From Ureibacillus galli (GTDB lineage Bacteria > Bacillota > Bacilli > Bacillales_A > Planococcaceae), in the NCBI RefSeq assembly GCF_014836845.1, contig NZ_JACSQA010000018.1, positions 1 to 64,000 of the forward strand: DNA of 64,000 bases, written 5' to 3'. How positions within the stretch are numbered: the first letter of the stretch is position 1; the number at the start of each line of letters is the position of its first letter. Both the position numbers and the translations under genes were made by a program. The notes under the pieces were generated by a model. That model saw only the letters and a list, made by a program, of their open reading frames with translations. It made no database searches and had not been told where the DNA came from. This document shows positions 39,428-48,634 of the stretch, in pieces.

Positions 39428-41012
39428 AATTGCTAAATATTTGTTTAATATATCCGTAGTACGCTGACTGGGTTGAACAACAAAATTCCTTTTGAATGCT
39501 TTTACAATTCTCTACTATCTTATCGAAGGAATTCGGTTTGCTTATTAAATAACCTTGAACTGCATCACATTCACTATTTACTAAATAATTAAATTGCTCC
39601 ATCGTTTCTACACCTTCAGCAACAACATTTAATTTAAAATGTTTAGCCATGGAAATAATTAAATCCACTAAAGGCTTATGATTTTCTTCATTCATATTTT
39701 TAACAAACTCCCGATCAATTTTTAAACAATCGATTGGTAAGTCTTTTAAAAAAGAGAGGGACGAGTATCCTTTACCAAAATCATCTAACGCAATAGTAAC
39801 CCCAATCTCCTTTAATTCATATAAAATCGGAGTTAAAAAGTTTGTATTCATCGTCATACTTTCTGTAATTTCAAGCTGTAAACATTCCGGTGGAAGTTTT
39901 GTATCATGTAATATCATTTTGACTACTTGCACAAAATTTTCATGGAAAAGTTGACGTAAAGATAGATTTACAGCTACTGTTACCGGTTGTTGTATAACTT
40001 CCTGCAATTCCTTCGTTTGTCGACAGGCTGTTTCTAACACCCATTTCCCTATAGGGACAATTAAACCCGACTCTTCTGCAATTGGAATAAATTCTGAAGG
40101 CGGAATTAACCCTTTTTCTGGGTGTTTCCAGCGTACAAGAGCCTCCATTGCGATGGAATGCTTTGATTTTAACTTTAGTTGTGGTTGATATTGAAGAAAT
40201 AACTCATTATTATTTATCGCTTTATATAAATCATTTTCTAATAACAATTGTTCTTCGCGAACACTCAACATGGAAGGCTTATAAAAAGTAAATTGCTCGG
40301 GCGATTTACTCGCTTCATATAGGGCAAACTGAGCATATTTAATAATATTTTCTTCTGTTTGAGCATCTTCTGGGTAATAAGCAATTCCGATATTAACCGT
40401 TATATTTAATGAAAAATGCTGGATGCAAAATGGCTTCTCCATCATTTCAATAATCTGTTTACACAATTTTTGAATGGCCGCTTCATCATTATGATTCTCA
40501 ATTAAAATTAAAAATTGATCTTCCCGCAATCTTCCAAATAAATAAGTCGGAAAAAACATATGTAATCTATCAGCAATCATTTGAACAATATGATTTGTAT
40601 AATAGGAACCTAATGAAGTTTTAATCGTTGTTAACCGATCAATTTTTATTACTAATACCGCTTTTCTAGAAGTATCATCAGCTAGGTTTTCCTTTATTTT
40701 CTCTAATAAATAACGTTCATTGGGCAGTTTCGTAATTTCATCGTAATATGCCATAAAATGTTTTTCTTTTTCAGATTCATTTAGTTTTTGTTCGGTATCT
40801 TGTAAACTTTTCACCGCTCCATCATAAACGCTTTTAATTCGAGCAGCTAAATACAGTTGGGTAATAATAATAAGGGAAAGAATAATTCCATAGACACTTG
40901 TAATTTCATTTAAAAATATTAAAAAACTCGTTAAAGTGATAATGATCACATTCGTTATTAAATAGACAAAGTTATTTTTATACAAGAAAAAAACACTATC
41001 ATTAACGTTCAT
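39426..41012 (-). CDS. Membrane EAL-domain cyclic-di-GMP phosphodiesterase with degenerate GGDEF
   Basis: The protein is about 528 residues from MNVNDSVFF (ATG 41012, six Gs at 41019-41024). Two membrane segments (about 15-30 and 35-55) are followed by a short coiled coil and a GGDEF domain whose active loop reads REDQF, so cyclase activity is unlikely. The EAL domain keeps its catalytic set: [40 protein letters not shown]. It should cleave c-di-GMP and favour motility over biofilm. The gene follows the Rgg-like regulator on the same strand with a gap of about 140 nt, so control by that regulator is possible. Confidence 0.9.
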   Translation of the reverse strand: MNVNDSVFFLYKNNFVYLITNVIIITLTSFLIFLNEITSVYGIILSLIIITQLYLAARIKSVYDGAVKSLQDTEQKLNESEKEKHFMAYYDEITKLPNERYLLEKIKENLADDTSRKAVLVIKIDRLTTIKTSLGSYYTNHIVQMIADRLHMFFPTYLFGRLREDQFLILIENHNDEAAIQKLCKQIIEMMEKPFCIQHFSLNITVNIGIAYYPEDAQTEENIIKYAQFALYEASKSPEQFTFYKPSMLSVREEQLLLENDLYKAINNNELFLQYQPQLKLKSKHSIAMEALVRWKHPEKGLIPPSEFIPIAEESGLIVPIGKWVLETACRQTKELQEVIQQPVTVAVNLSLRQLFHENFVQVVKMILHDTKLPPECLQLEITESMTMNTNFLTPILYELKEIGVTIALDDFGKGYSSLSFLKDLPIDCLKIDREFVKNMNEENHKPLVDLIISMAKHFKLNVVAEGVETMEQFNYLVNSECDAVQGYLISKPNSFDKIVENCKSIQKEFCCSTQSAYYGYIKQIFSN

Positions 41013-41150
41013 CATTATCCCCCCATTTAAATCAAAATGACTACTTATATATATAACTCTTAGGTATTTTGAAATGATAAATTTTCTTTTAATTAGTTTT
41101 AATTTAATACTAAAATTCAGGGGGATAAACTTTTTGTACACTATTTTATA

Positions 41151-42032
41151 CTAATTTGCAGGGTGATTCGTAACAACTTTTTTCATTAATTCTTCTAATT
41201 CATCTTTATATTTCTTATATATTTTGTCATGGCCTAATGCTTGTAAAACTGTAAAGGCTCGATTACATTTTTCTAGTCCTTCAGCAACAGATTCCTCCAC
41301 AATATTTAACATTCCTTCATAAAACAACATTAACGTTTGTTCAAAGAACTCTGTAGTCTCAGTAAAGTAATTTTTTGTAGCATCCAGTATAAGTTTCGAA
41401 TAGGTATAGCCATCATATCTAAAACTAAATTCTAAAAGATTAAAAAATAAGAAACTTAACACTTTACTATCAGTATTTAACTCTTTATATTTTTCAGCCC
41501 GATTTAATAAATTTTTCGTCATTAAAAAAGCAGTTGAAGGCGGGAATAGAAAAATAAAATTATTTAACATTACTAATTCATGGTAGCACCACTCGTCAAC
41601 ACTTAATAAGTAATCTGCAATTTCATCTAAATACTCCTTATTAATTCTGCTTAAATCAAAATCATTTTCTATACAGTGACATTGAATATATAAGTGGCGC
41701 AAAAACATATCTCCACTTTCCTCATACTTCTTCTTAACTTCTAATTTAATTTTTGATATCTCTTCAATTTCATTTGCATAATACAATTTTAAAACTTTAT
41801 TAAACTCGTTCATTTTGGAGGATTTTTTATAGTCATTTTTAATGTAAAAAAATTCATTATACGTAACGTTGCAATATTCCAAAATTTCAGTAAGTTTATC
41901 AGATGAAATACTATTCTTACCCGATTCTATTCTTGCAATATAGGGACGTGTCATACCGATTGCATCTGCCAAAGCTTGCTGTGTGATATTTTTATTTTTT
42001 CTGATGTATCTGATAACCTGACCTATTTCCAT
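41151..42032 (-). CDS. Rgg/GadR/MutR-type peptide-sensing regulator
   Basis: The protein is 293 residues. An N-terminal XRE helix-turn-helix (about 5-60: IGQVIRYIRKNKNITQQALADAIG, PYIARIESGKNSIS, LEYCNVTYNEFF) is followed by an all-helical domain (about 75-293) of the TPR-like Rgg type. Members of the RRNPP group bind short secreted peptides taken up by oligopeptide permease. A 36-codon ORF with a signal-like segment lies divergently at 42153-42263 and is a natural candidate for its ligand. The ribosome site AGGAGG is clear. Target genes may be the peptide gene itself and the EAL gene downstream (inference). Confidence 0.8.
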   Translation of the reverse strand: MEIGQVIRYIRKNKNITQQALADAIGMTRPYIARIESGKNSISSDKLTEILEYCNVTYNEFFYIKNDYKKSSKMNEFNKVLKLYYANEIEEISKIKLEVKKKYEESGDMFLRHLYIQCHCIENDFDLSRINKEYLDEIADYLLSVDEWCYHELVMLNNFIFLFPPSTAFLMTKNLLNRAEKYKELNTDSKVLSFLFFNLLEFSFRYDGYTYSKLILDATKNYFTETTEFFEQTLMLFYEGMLNIVEESVAEGLEKCNRAFTVLQALGHDKIYKKYKDELEELMKKVVTNHPAN

Positions 42033-42063
42033 TTTATTTTCCTCCTATTTCCAATTTCCCTAT

Positions 42064-42079
42064 GTATAATTTAGTATAC
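42064..42079. promoter_or_regulatory. Dyad between the Rgg-like gene and the peptide gene
   Basis: GTATA-ATTTAG-TATAC, a 5-6-5 inverted repeat in the middle of the divergent promoter region. It overlaps hexamers like TATAAT and TATACT on both strands, so it could be the regulator's operator. Confidence 0.4.
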
Positions 42080-42152
42080 ACTTTTATAGCATTTTTTCTT
42101 TTCTAGTACAATTTAATTATATTAAATAATTAAAGAAAGGGTTGAGTACAAT

Positions 42153-42263
42153 ATGAAAAAGAAAAATTCTTCTATGATTAAATTCTTAATTGTTACTGCT
42201 ACTGCTTTAGTTGTTTCATCATTACCAGAAATCCAACCACTTATTTGGCTTGCTGGATACTAA
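42153..42263 (+). CDS. Candidate secreted signalling peptide precursor beside the Rgg-like regulator
   Basis: This is a 36-residue ORF starting MKKKNSSM with ribosome site AAAGGG (42136-42141). A basic N-terminus leads into a hydrophobic segment (IKFLIVTATALVVSS), and the C-terminus is PEIQPLIWLAGY. Size and design match precursors of RRNPP pheromones (PapR, SHP), in which the last 5-10 residues are the signal. It is divergent from the regulator and has its own terminator. No known peptide is recognised, so the mature form is a guess, perhaps within PLIWLAGY. Confidence 0.65.
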   Translation: MKKKNSSMIKFLIVTATALVVSSLPEIQPLIWLAGY

Positions 42264-42361
42264 TTTAATTAGTAACAAAAAAATCTTTAGTTATTTTATC
42301 TAATCTATGGAAAATCTCTTTAAAATCGTAAATTCTGCCTATCTAAAACAGATTTGTAATT

Positions 42362-42392
42362 GTTCTCCTCCTTTATAGGAGGATTTTTTTTG
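42362..42392 (+). terminator. Intrinsic terminator after the peptide gene
   Basis: TCCTCCT and AGGAGGA arms with a very small loop, then eight Ts. It lies about 100 nt past the peptide stop. Confidence 0.7.
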
Positions 42393-42496
42393 TGCGATAA
42401 GTTCTACCTATTATTATATCTTTTTCAACCTTTTATATTAACTAATAAAACCCAATTAAATCGTAATTCATTGTCCATGCTTTTATTGATCGTAAT
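42393..42496. other. Short intergenic stretch
   Basis: This spacer is between the peptide gene terminator and the monooxygenase terminator. A reading frame of 73 codons spans the terminator here and is rejected as chance. Nothing else seen. Confidence 0.4.
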
Positions 42497-42546
42497 ACAA
42501 AAAGGATATTGTTTAAAAGATATTACTTTTAAACGATATCCTTTTC
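42497..42546 (-). terminator. Intrinsic terminator of the monooxygenase-esterase operon
   Basis: AAAAGGATAT-GTTTAAAAG faces CTTTTAAAC-ATATCCTTTT with single unpaired bases and loop ATATTA; a T run follows on the minus strand. Confidence 0.75.
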
Positions 42547-42590
42547 CTCTTATATTCTACTTATTTCCTAAAAAACATTAGGCTTAATAG

Positions 42591-44210
42591 CTATAAAACA
42601 TTCGATTGCAATCTTTCGAAAGTACACCCTTCATAGTTATTAGCAGCCACTTGGTCACATATATTTTTATAGTTATTTAAACCACCTACATAAATGACGA
42701 AGTCCCGCTGTTCCCCATCGATGTTAGCTCCTGTATACCATGAATTTGTATAAGGGTATAATGTTTGATGAGCAAGGTCATCACATTGTTGCGCCCACTC
42801 GTTTTCTGCTTCTTTTTTCGCTTCAATCGTTTGGATTTCCTTTTCCTCTAAATATTCAATACACTCGTCAATCCAATCAACATGTTGTTCAATGGCAGCT
42901 GGCATGTTCGTTAAAACGGAAGGACTTTGTGGTCCTGTTATCATAAAGAAATTCGGGAAACTTTCCATCATTAATCCTAAATAAGTTTTTACATTCCGAC
43001 CTTCTTCCCATTTCTTTTGAATAGTTTGACCATTGCGGCCTTCGATCTCAATTTTTAGTAACGAACCCGTCATGGCTTCATAACCTGTCGCATAAATAAT
43101 GACATCACATTCCACTGTATCGTTCTTTAACTGAACCCCCTTTTCCACAATTCGTTCAATTGGATTGTCCTTCAACGATATAAGATGGACATGGTCTTCA
43201 TTAAAAATTTCATAGAAATGCGTACCAATAATTAAACGCTTAGTCGTTATATAGTAATTAGGATGGAGCAATTTAGCCGTTTCTGGTTCCTCCACAATTT
43301 CATCGATTTTATCGCGTACAAATTGAGAAACAACATAGTTTGCTTCTTTATTTACAGACACGTCGGTGAAGACAGAACCAAGAGAAAGACCACCTGTTTC
43401 CCAAATGTGATTTAATGTTTCATTTTGTTCTTTAGTAGAAAAGGCTGTTGCTGATTTCCCGGTTGTAAATAAACGAATTCCTCCAGGAGTATTGAAGAAC
43501 GCTTCTCGAATGTCTTTATAATTGTTTATGGCCTGCTCTTGTTCTTCTTTACTTAACGGATGATTACGAGCTTCTGCAACATAATGGGGAGTTCGCATTA
43601 ATAATGTCATTTCCTTTGCTTCCTTCGCCACTTCTTGCATCGTTTGAACTCCACTGGAACCATTACCAATGACGACAACCCGTTTTCCCGTAAAGTCTAC
43701 CTTTTCATGAGGCCAACGACCTGTATGATACTGTTCACCTTTGAAATTTTCAGAGCCTTCAAAAGGTGGAATATTTGTTGTAGATAAACAACCGACACCG
43801 CTAATAAAATACTTCGCTTCAAAGATTTCCCCATGATCTGTTGAAATTTTCCAGCGTTTCTCTTGTTCTTGGAATTGTGCTTTTGTTACCCTTGTTTTCA
43901 ACTGAATATCAGGTCGGAGATTTAACTCGTCTGCTACAAAATTCAAGTACTCTAAAATTTCTGGTTGGGAAGCATAACGGTCTTTCCATCTCCATTTTTT
44001 ATAAAGCTCTTCAGAGAATGTGAAATTATAATAAATTGAATCAGAATCACATTTAGCCCCTGGATAGCGACTCCAGTACCATACACCGCCTACTCCTTCA
44101 GCTGCTTCTAGTACTCTAGCTGTTAAACCTCTTTCCCTCAACTTATGAAGCATATACAATCCAGCAAAACCCGCTCCTATAATAATGGCATCATATTGCT
44201 TTACTTTCAT
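42591..44210 (-). CDS. Baeyer-Villiger monooxygenase (flavin-dependent)
   Basis: The protein is 539 residues, a type I BVMO length. FAD fingerprint GAGFAGLYMLHKL (12-24), the BVMO signature FKGEQYHTGRWPHE (F-x-G-x3-H-x3-W-P), and NADPH fingerprint VVIGNGSSGVQTMQE are all present. The active arginine would be in MRTPHYVAEARNHP. It inserts oxygen next to a ketone using NADPH and O2, giving an ester or lactone. The next gene in the operon is an esterase, 11 nt upstream on the transcript, so ketone to ester to acid plus alcohol is the likely route. Closest style is cyclohexanone or linear ketone BVMOs; substrate unknown. Confidence 0.9.
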   Translation of the reverse strand: MKVKQYDAIIIGAGFAGLYMLHKLRERGLTARVLEAAEGVGGVWYWSRYPGAKCDSDSIYYNFTFSEELYKKWRWKDRYASQPEILEYLNFVADELNLRPDIQLKTRVTKAQFQEQEKRWKISTDHGEIFEAKYFISGVGCLSTTNIPPFEGSENFKGEQYHTGRWPHEKVDFTGKRVVVIGNGSSGVQTMQEVAKEAKEMTLLMRTPHYVAEARNHPLSKEEQEQAINNYKDIREAFFNTPGGIRLFTTGKSATAFSTKEQNETLNHIWETGGLSLGSVFTDVSVNKEANYVVSQFVRDKIDEIVEEPETAKLLHPNYYITTKRLIIGTHFYEIFNEDHVHLISLKDNPIERIVEKGVQLKNDTVECDVIIYATGYEAMTGSLLKIEIEGRNGQTIQKKWEEGRNVKTYLGLMMESFPNFFMITGPQSPSVLTNMPAAIEQHVDWIDECIEYLEEKEIQTIEAKKEAENEWAQQCDDLAHQTLYPYTNSWYTGANIDGEQRDFVIYVGGLNNYKNICDQVAANNYEGCTFERLQSNVL

Positions 44211-44221
44211 CGTATACCCCC

Positions 44222-45166
44222 TTATTTGTTTGAGACGTTTGTAGGAATCGTTGTTAAAAATTGTGCGATCGCATCAACCGTTGCTTTTGTTTCTTCCGCA
44301 AACACAGCCATGTTACTAAAGAACCCGTGAATGCTTCCATCAATTTGCATATATTTTACTTCTACACCTGCTTGTTTTAATTTTTCGCTATATTGTTTCC
44401 CTTCATCCAATAACACATCGTTTTCAGCTGCAATAATAACTGCAGGCGGTAAAGCGCTTACATCTTTGAGTAACAAAGGAGAAACATAATAATTTTTAAA
44501 CTCGTCTTCGTTATTTACATAGTACTCACCAAACCAAATCATTAAATCTTTATCTAATCCATATCCATTAGCAAATTTTTCGTAAGAAGAAGTGGTAAAG
44601 TCTAAATTAGTAACAGGATAAATTAACGCTTGCGCTTCAATCGTTGGACCATTTTTTTCATGACTTAAAATCGCCATGACTGTCGCTAAATTACCACCAG
44701 CAGAATCTCCACCAACAACTATTTGATCCGCTATGCCATTTAATTCTGTTGCATGATCATGTACCCAGCATAAGGCTGTATAACTGTCTTCTACCGGTAT
44801 AGGGAACCGATATTCAGGTGCTAATCGATAATCAACCGATACGACAACACGTTGGGTTTTTTCAGCTAATAAACGGCAACCCCCATCGGAAGTATCTAAA
44901 TTTCCAATTACCCAGCCGCCACCGTGATAATAAACAAAGAGTGGAAACGGTCCTTGACCTTCCGGTGTATAAATTCGAACGGTAATTTCACCACCATCAA
45001 CGGAAATTTGACGCTCTTCTACCTTTCCTACCAGTGGTACTTCAACCCCTTCAGGAGCAGGTGCCAAACTCATCATTTCCCGTACTTGTTCTGCCGATAG
45101 TGTTTGGAATTTTGGACCGCTATAAAAACCCTCTAAATATAGCTTTGCATTGCTTGTTAATCCCAT
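44222..45166 (-). CDS. Alpha/beta hydrolase, HSL-family esterase
   Basis: The protein is 314 residues. The oxyanion motif HGGGWVIG, nucleophile elbow GDSAGGN, aspartate in AENDVLLDEG and histidine in DGSIHGFFS give the full hormone-sensitive-lipase-type triad. No signal peptide, so cytoplasmic. It comes first in the operon with the monooxygenase and probably hydrolyses the ester made by it. Confidence 0.92.
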   Translation of the reverse strand: MGLTSNAKLYLEGFYSGPKFQTLSAEQVREMMSLAPAPEGVEVPLVGKVEERQISVDGGEITVRIYTPEGQGPFPLFVYYHGGGWVIGNLDTSDGGCRLLAEKTQRVVVSVDYRLAPEYRFPIPVEDSYTALCWVHDHATELNGIADQIVVGGDSAGGNLATVMAILSHEKNGPTIEAQALIYPVTNLDFTTSSYEKFANGYGLDKDLMIWFGEYYVNNEDEFKNYYVSPLLLKDVSALPPAVIIAAENDVLLDEGKQYSEKLKQAGVEVKYMQIDGSIHGFFSNMAVFAEETKATVDAIAQFLTTIPTNVSNK

Positions 45167-45352
45167 TTCAACAACATCCTTTCTTACATTTATTTGCAGA
45201 CTAATGTATGCAAATTTATCGTAGCAAAGGTTCCTTTTTCAGAATATTCCTACTTTTAGTTGTCTCTATTATTCTATTTAGTATAAAATGATGACAACAA
45301 TAGTACTTTTTAGAAAGATGAAAGCATATAAAACAATGGAGGGGTGATAGAG

Positions 45353-46042
45353 ATGCAGATAACTTCTTGGTCTATTAAAGAGCAATTAAAACGGGGGAGC
45401 CATTTACAAACCCAGGAAGAACAAATATGTCATATACTGTTAACATTAGAACAATTACTTTATAGTGAAAAACTTTCCTTTTTCCGATATAGTCCGGTTG
45501 GCTACGTTGGAGAAGGTATAGCAGAACTTGAAAAGGGACAACTCCACTCATTAACCCACATCCGTGACGATATACGCTCACTCCCTGTTATTAAAAAAGT
45601 TGTAGATAATCAAAGACCTGTCTACTATACAGGTCAAGAAATTATTACCCTTATCTCTAGTCGTTATCAACGAGAAGTTCCATTAAAGGGGTTATTAGTC
45701 GTCCCCATCGTTGTGAATTTTATGACCATCGCTTATATTTGTAGCGAATTTATTGAAAGCGCTTACGAAATAGAACAATCCATCTTGGAACAACTGACAC
45801 TCTTTGGAAACCTTGCCGGTGAAATGCTTGTACAATCACAAACGGCCTCCCACCCGAAACTTAGTCCTCGAGAAAATGAAATTATGCGAGCTCTTACCAA
45901 CGGATATTCAACAAAAGAACTGACCAATATACTTTGCTTGAGTGAATCAACGATTAAGCAATACATTAAATCTGCCCTTATTAAACTTGGAGCGAAAAAT
46001 CGCGCCCATGCCGTATCTATATTCCTCGCTCAAAAATTATAA
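45353..46042 (+). CDS. LuxR-type regulator with GAF-like sensor domain
   Basis: The protein is 229 residues from ATG 45353 (GGAGGGG upstream). The N-terminal 150 residues resemble a small GAF-like sensor (VGEGIAELEKGQLHSLTHI; KGLLVVPIVVNFMTIAYICSEF). The C-terminal helix-turn-helix is of the LuxR type (LSPRENEIMRALTNGYSTKELTNILCLSESTIKQYIKSALIKLGAKNRAHAV). It lies divergent to the esterase-monooxygenase operon, so it probably controls it in response to the ketone or a product (inference). Confidence 0.82.
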   Translation: MQITSWSIKEQLKRGSHLQTQEEQICHILLTLEQLLYSEKLSFFRYSPVGYVGEGIAELEKGQLHSLTHIRDDIRSLPVIKKVVDNQRPVYYTGQEIITLISSRYQREVPLKGLLVVPIVVNFMTIAYICSEFIESAYEIEQSILEQLTLFGNLAGEMLVQSQTASHPKLSPRENEIMRALTNGYSTKELTNILCLSESTIKQYIKSALIKLGAKNRAHAVSIFLAQKL

Positions 46043-46043
46043 T

Positions 46044-46075
46044 GCCTCAATTCTATAAATGAATTGAGGCCTTCT
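46044..46075. terminator. Intrinsic terminator, LuxR-type gene
   Basis: GCCTCAATTC (46044-46053) and GAATTGAGGC (46061-46070) pair perfectly, followed by CTTCTTT. Confidence 0.75.
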
Positions 46076-46092
46076 TTCGAATTACTTTGAAA

Positions 46093-47466
46093 TTAATTTA
46101 CATTTTTTAAATATCGATCCATCACTGAACGCCAATTATCTAAAAAGGAATTTCGGTTTATACCGTCTAGCTCAAGGTAAAGATTTCTCGCCTCGGAATC
46201 AACAGTTAAATAATAATCTCTAAAATCACTGTCAAATTCCAAATAAACTTCTGTATCTAATATCTCTTTATCTTTTAAATAGTTAATGGCTTCCTGTAAG
46301 TTATTATACTCACGGTTATTTCTAGTTTGCTGCTCATTATACCAGTCGTTTAATTGGCTTTGGATAGTTTTAAATAATTGATTTAATGTATCTTGTGTAT
46401 TGTTATGCCAATCTGACCATATTTTCGCCATATCGGCTGTCTGTTGAAATTCGCCATTTAATTGTTCCTGATTTTCAGCATTCACATAATTTCCGTTCGA
46501 AACTTCCGCCATTTCTTTTAATTGGGCTAAACCTTCGTTATCAACATGGTAACCAATAATATTAATAACAGGTTGAATATTCGATTGCGCAAGGGATTTA
46601 ATCGCACCTACTGGATCAGTACCACAAGTTTCCACACCATCACTAACGATATAAATAATATTCGTATTTTCTTCGCCACTAAACTCCTTCAAATCCTCTT
46701 CCACTTGTTTAATCGCTAATCCCGTCGGTGTCCACCCCGCTGGCTCAAATTGGTTTAACGCCTCGGAAAATTTACTATACTCATATGTACCAAGAGGATA
46801 AACCTCGTCTACTTTAGAACACGATACCGCTTTATCTTCATCGCTTCCTGTTCCAACATGTCCGTATACTCTTAAAGATACATTTGCTTGTTTCGGAAGG
46901 CTTTCAACAAACTGTTGTATTGACTCTTTTGCCAATTCCATTCGTGTTTTATTATTTTCCCAATTAGCCATACTCCCACTTGAATCAAGTAAAATGACGA
47001 CATTATAATTTTCTTTTAATTGGATAGAGTCATTTTCACCTTTAGGATCTTTCATTTGCATCGACTCCCATTGGTCAATTGGAACATCTACAACATTTAA
47101 ATCTTCCTTAAATAAAGCTAATAAATATTGTTTAGCCTTAGTTCTTTCCTTCTCGGAGAAGTCTTTCGTTAATAAAGGAAACTGATCTAAAACATCTATT
47201 ATTTCCTTTTGATTTGTAAATTTCTCCCCCGCAAACATTCCTCTTCCTTTATATTGGGCAGATTCATTAAAGGATTTTGGTATAGGTGGTGCTTCAAAAC
47301 TTAACGCTTCCCTTTGTTTTCCCGAATTTTCTGATGACTTATTTTCTTGAGCCCCACTTGAACCTTCTTCATGTTTTGGCTTTTCATCAATTACTTCATC
47401 CTGGTTACATGCGACTAACAGACAGCAGGATGCGATAAAAAAACCTCTCCACCATTTCTTTTTCAA
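46093..47466 (-). CDS. VWA-domain lipoprotein (YwmC/YwmD-like)
   Basis: The protein is 457 residues. The lipoprotein signal ends CCLLVAC-NQ. A long acidic linker (about 22-55) leads to a von Willebrand A domain with the metal site DSSGS (about 160) and the later TPTGLAIKQ and DGVETCG residues. The C-terminal part (about 350-457) is helical and charged with repeated ELDG/EFDSD. Resembles YwmC and YwmD of B. subtilis, membrane-anchored VWA proteins of unknown role. Probably a surface protein-protein or matrix contact. Confidence 0.82.
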   Translation of the reverse strand: MKKKWWRGFFIASCCLLVACNQDEVIDEKPKHEEGSSGAQENKSSENSGKQREALSFEAPPIPKSFNESAQYKGRGMFAGEKFTNQKEIIDVLDQFPLLTKDFSEKERTKAKQYLLALFKEDLNVVDVPIDQWESMQMKDPKGENDSIQLKENYNVVILLDSSGSMANWENNKTRMELAKESIQQFVESLPKQANVSLRVYGHVGTGSDEDKAVSCSKVDEVYPLGTYEYSKFSEALNQFEPAGWTPTGLAIKQVEEDLKEFSGEENTNIIYIVSDGVETCGTDPVGAIKSLAQSNIQPVINIIGYHVDNEGLAQLKEMAEVSNGNYVNAENQEQLNGEFQQTADMAKIWSDWHNNTQDTLNQLFKTIQSQLNDWYNEQQTRNNREYNNLQEAINYLKDKEILDTEVYLEFDSDFRDYYLTVDSEARNLYLELDGINRNSFLDNWRSVMDRYLKNVN

Positions 47467-47637
47467 CTACATTCACCTCACACTAACTAAATAAATGGTA
47501 ATTTTTCCCTCTATCCCTTCCACATTAATGGAATTGCTAACTTATGTAAATCGCCAAAACGATTCTTTTTCGAAAATGGTTTCTACTATTACTTTCTTCA
47601 CTAATATAGTTCATTCGAATTACCCATTCATTAACAA

Positions 47638-47677
47638 CAACACCCCCGTAATAGATTTCTACTTTTACGGGGGTGTT
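47638..47677 (-). terminator. Hairpin after the ABC exporter operon
   Basis: AACACCCCCGTAA faces TTACGGGGGTGTT (13 pairs), just after the permease stop. T run on the minus strand is weak. Confidence 0.65.
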
Positions 47678-47689
47678 ACTTTTACTGAT

Positions 47690-48634
47690 TTAAATAATAA
47701 TGTCCCTTTTTTGGAAGAAGATAAATGTAAGAACCATAAAGATAATGTAATACACGGCTAAAATGAGTAATGACATTGGCAATGTCACATCTTGAAGGAT
47801 ATGATCCTGCAATGCATAAACTGTTAAATCTAAGTGAGGGAAAATTAAAAGCTTCGCCCAAGCAAACTTCTCCGCAATCATAACAATGATGCCGCCAAGT
47901 GTTGATGATAAAAACAAAACAAATATACCAATCCCTACTGCCAAAGCTTGGCTTTTAAAAATCGTCGACAACATGAAGGCAATGGATACGATGATTAATA
48001 AGCTTGGTAAGTAGTACAACACTTTTAATACGAACTGATCTCCAACAACAGCTAATTTATATCCATCCAATGTCGTTTCAAAGAATTTCGTGTTAAAATC
48101 CCCTGCTCCAAATAAAACCAACCCAACGATATAGCCAAAAATAATAAGGGCTACTAGTAATGAAAACGAATAGATTAACGTTGCAATATATTTTGATAGA
48201 AGAATTTCCCATCGACGATGTGGTCGAATTAATAATTGCTTAATTGTTCCATCCGCAAATTCAGATGACACAACGGCACTTCCTACAATAACAGAGAACA
48301 ATGTGATTAGCATCGTCATGCCAATTACTGTCCCATTCATAAAATGCCAACTACTATAAGCATTAGGGTCAATGTTTTCATCAAGATAGCTCTGATTTTG
48401 CTGAATTAATTCCATTGTCCACTCATCTTCAGGGTTTTCTTTCAATATTTTTTGATATTCATTTATTTCAGCTTGAACATCCTCACGCCAATTAGGATCA
48501 CTTGGACCTAAATCAAATACTTTTTGTTGAAGAATTCCCACTGCAATAACAGCTAAGAATAAAATAATGATATAAATCCAACTAGCCTTCTTTGCAAAAA
48601 TTTTCGTTAACTCATTTTTAATTAGCGAGATCAT
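47690..48634 (-). CDS. ABC-2 type permease
   Basis: The protein is 314 residues with six predicted membrane segments and a large outside loop (about 40-100, rich in D, E and N) after the first. ABC-2 subunits of this plan serve export of peptides, antibiotics or lipids, as in bacitracin- or lantibiotic-type BcrAB pairs. It overlaps the ATPase gene by 4 nt (ATGA). Confidence 0.85.
   Translation of the reverse strand: MISLIKNELTKIFAKKASWIYIIILFLAVIAVGILQQKVFDLGPSDPNWREDVQAEINEYQKILKENPEDEWTMELIQQNQSYLDENIDPNAYSSWHFMNGTVIGMTMLITLFSVIVGSAVVSSEFADGTIKQLLIRPHRRWEILLSKYIATLIYSFSLLVALIIFGYIVGLVLFGAGDFNTKFFETTLDGYKLAVVGDQFVLKVLYYLPSLLIIVSIAFMLSTIFKSQALAVGIGIFVLFLSSTLGGIIVMIAEKFAWAKLLIFPHLDLTVYALQDHILQDVTLPMSLLILAVYYIIFMVLTFIFFQKRDIII

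Noticed and set aside
42360-42581. 73-codon frame MFSSFIGGFFL... downstream of the peptide gene
   Set aside because: It begins inside and runs through a terminator, has no ribosome site and its composition is that of AT-rich spacer.
47495-47761. 88-codon plus-strand frame between the VWA and permease genes
   Set aside because: No ribosome site; it crosses the operon hairpin and overlaps the permease gene end on the other strand.
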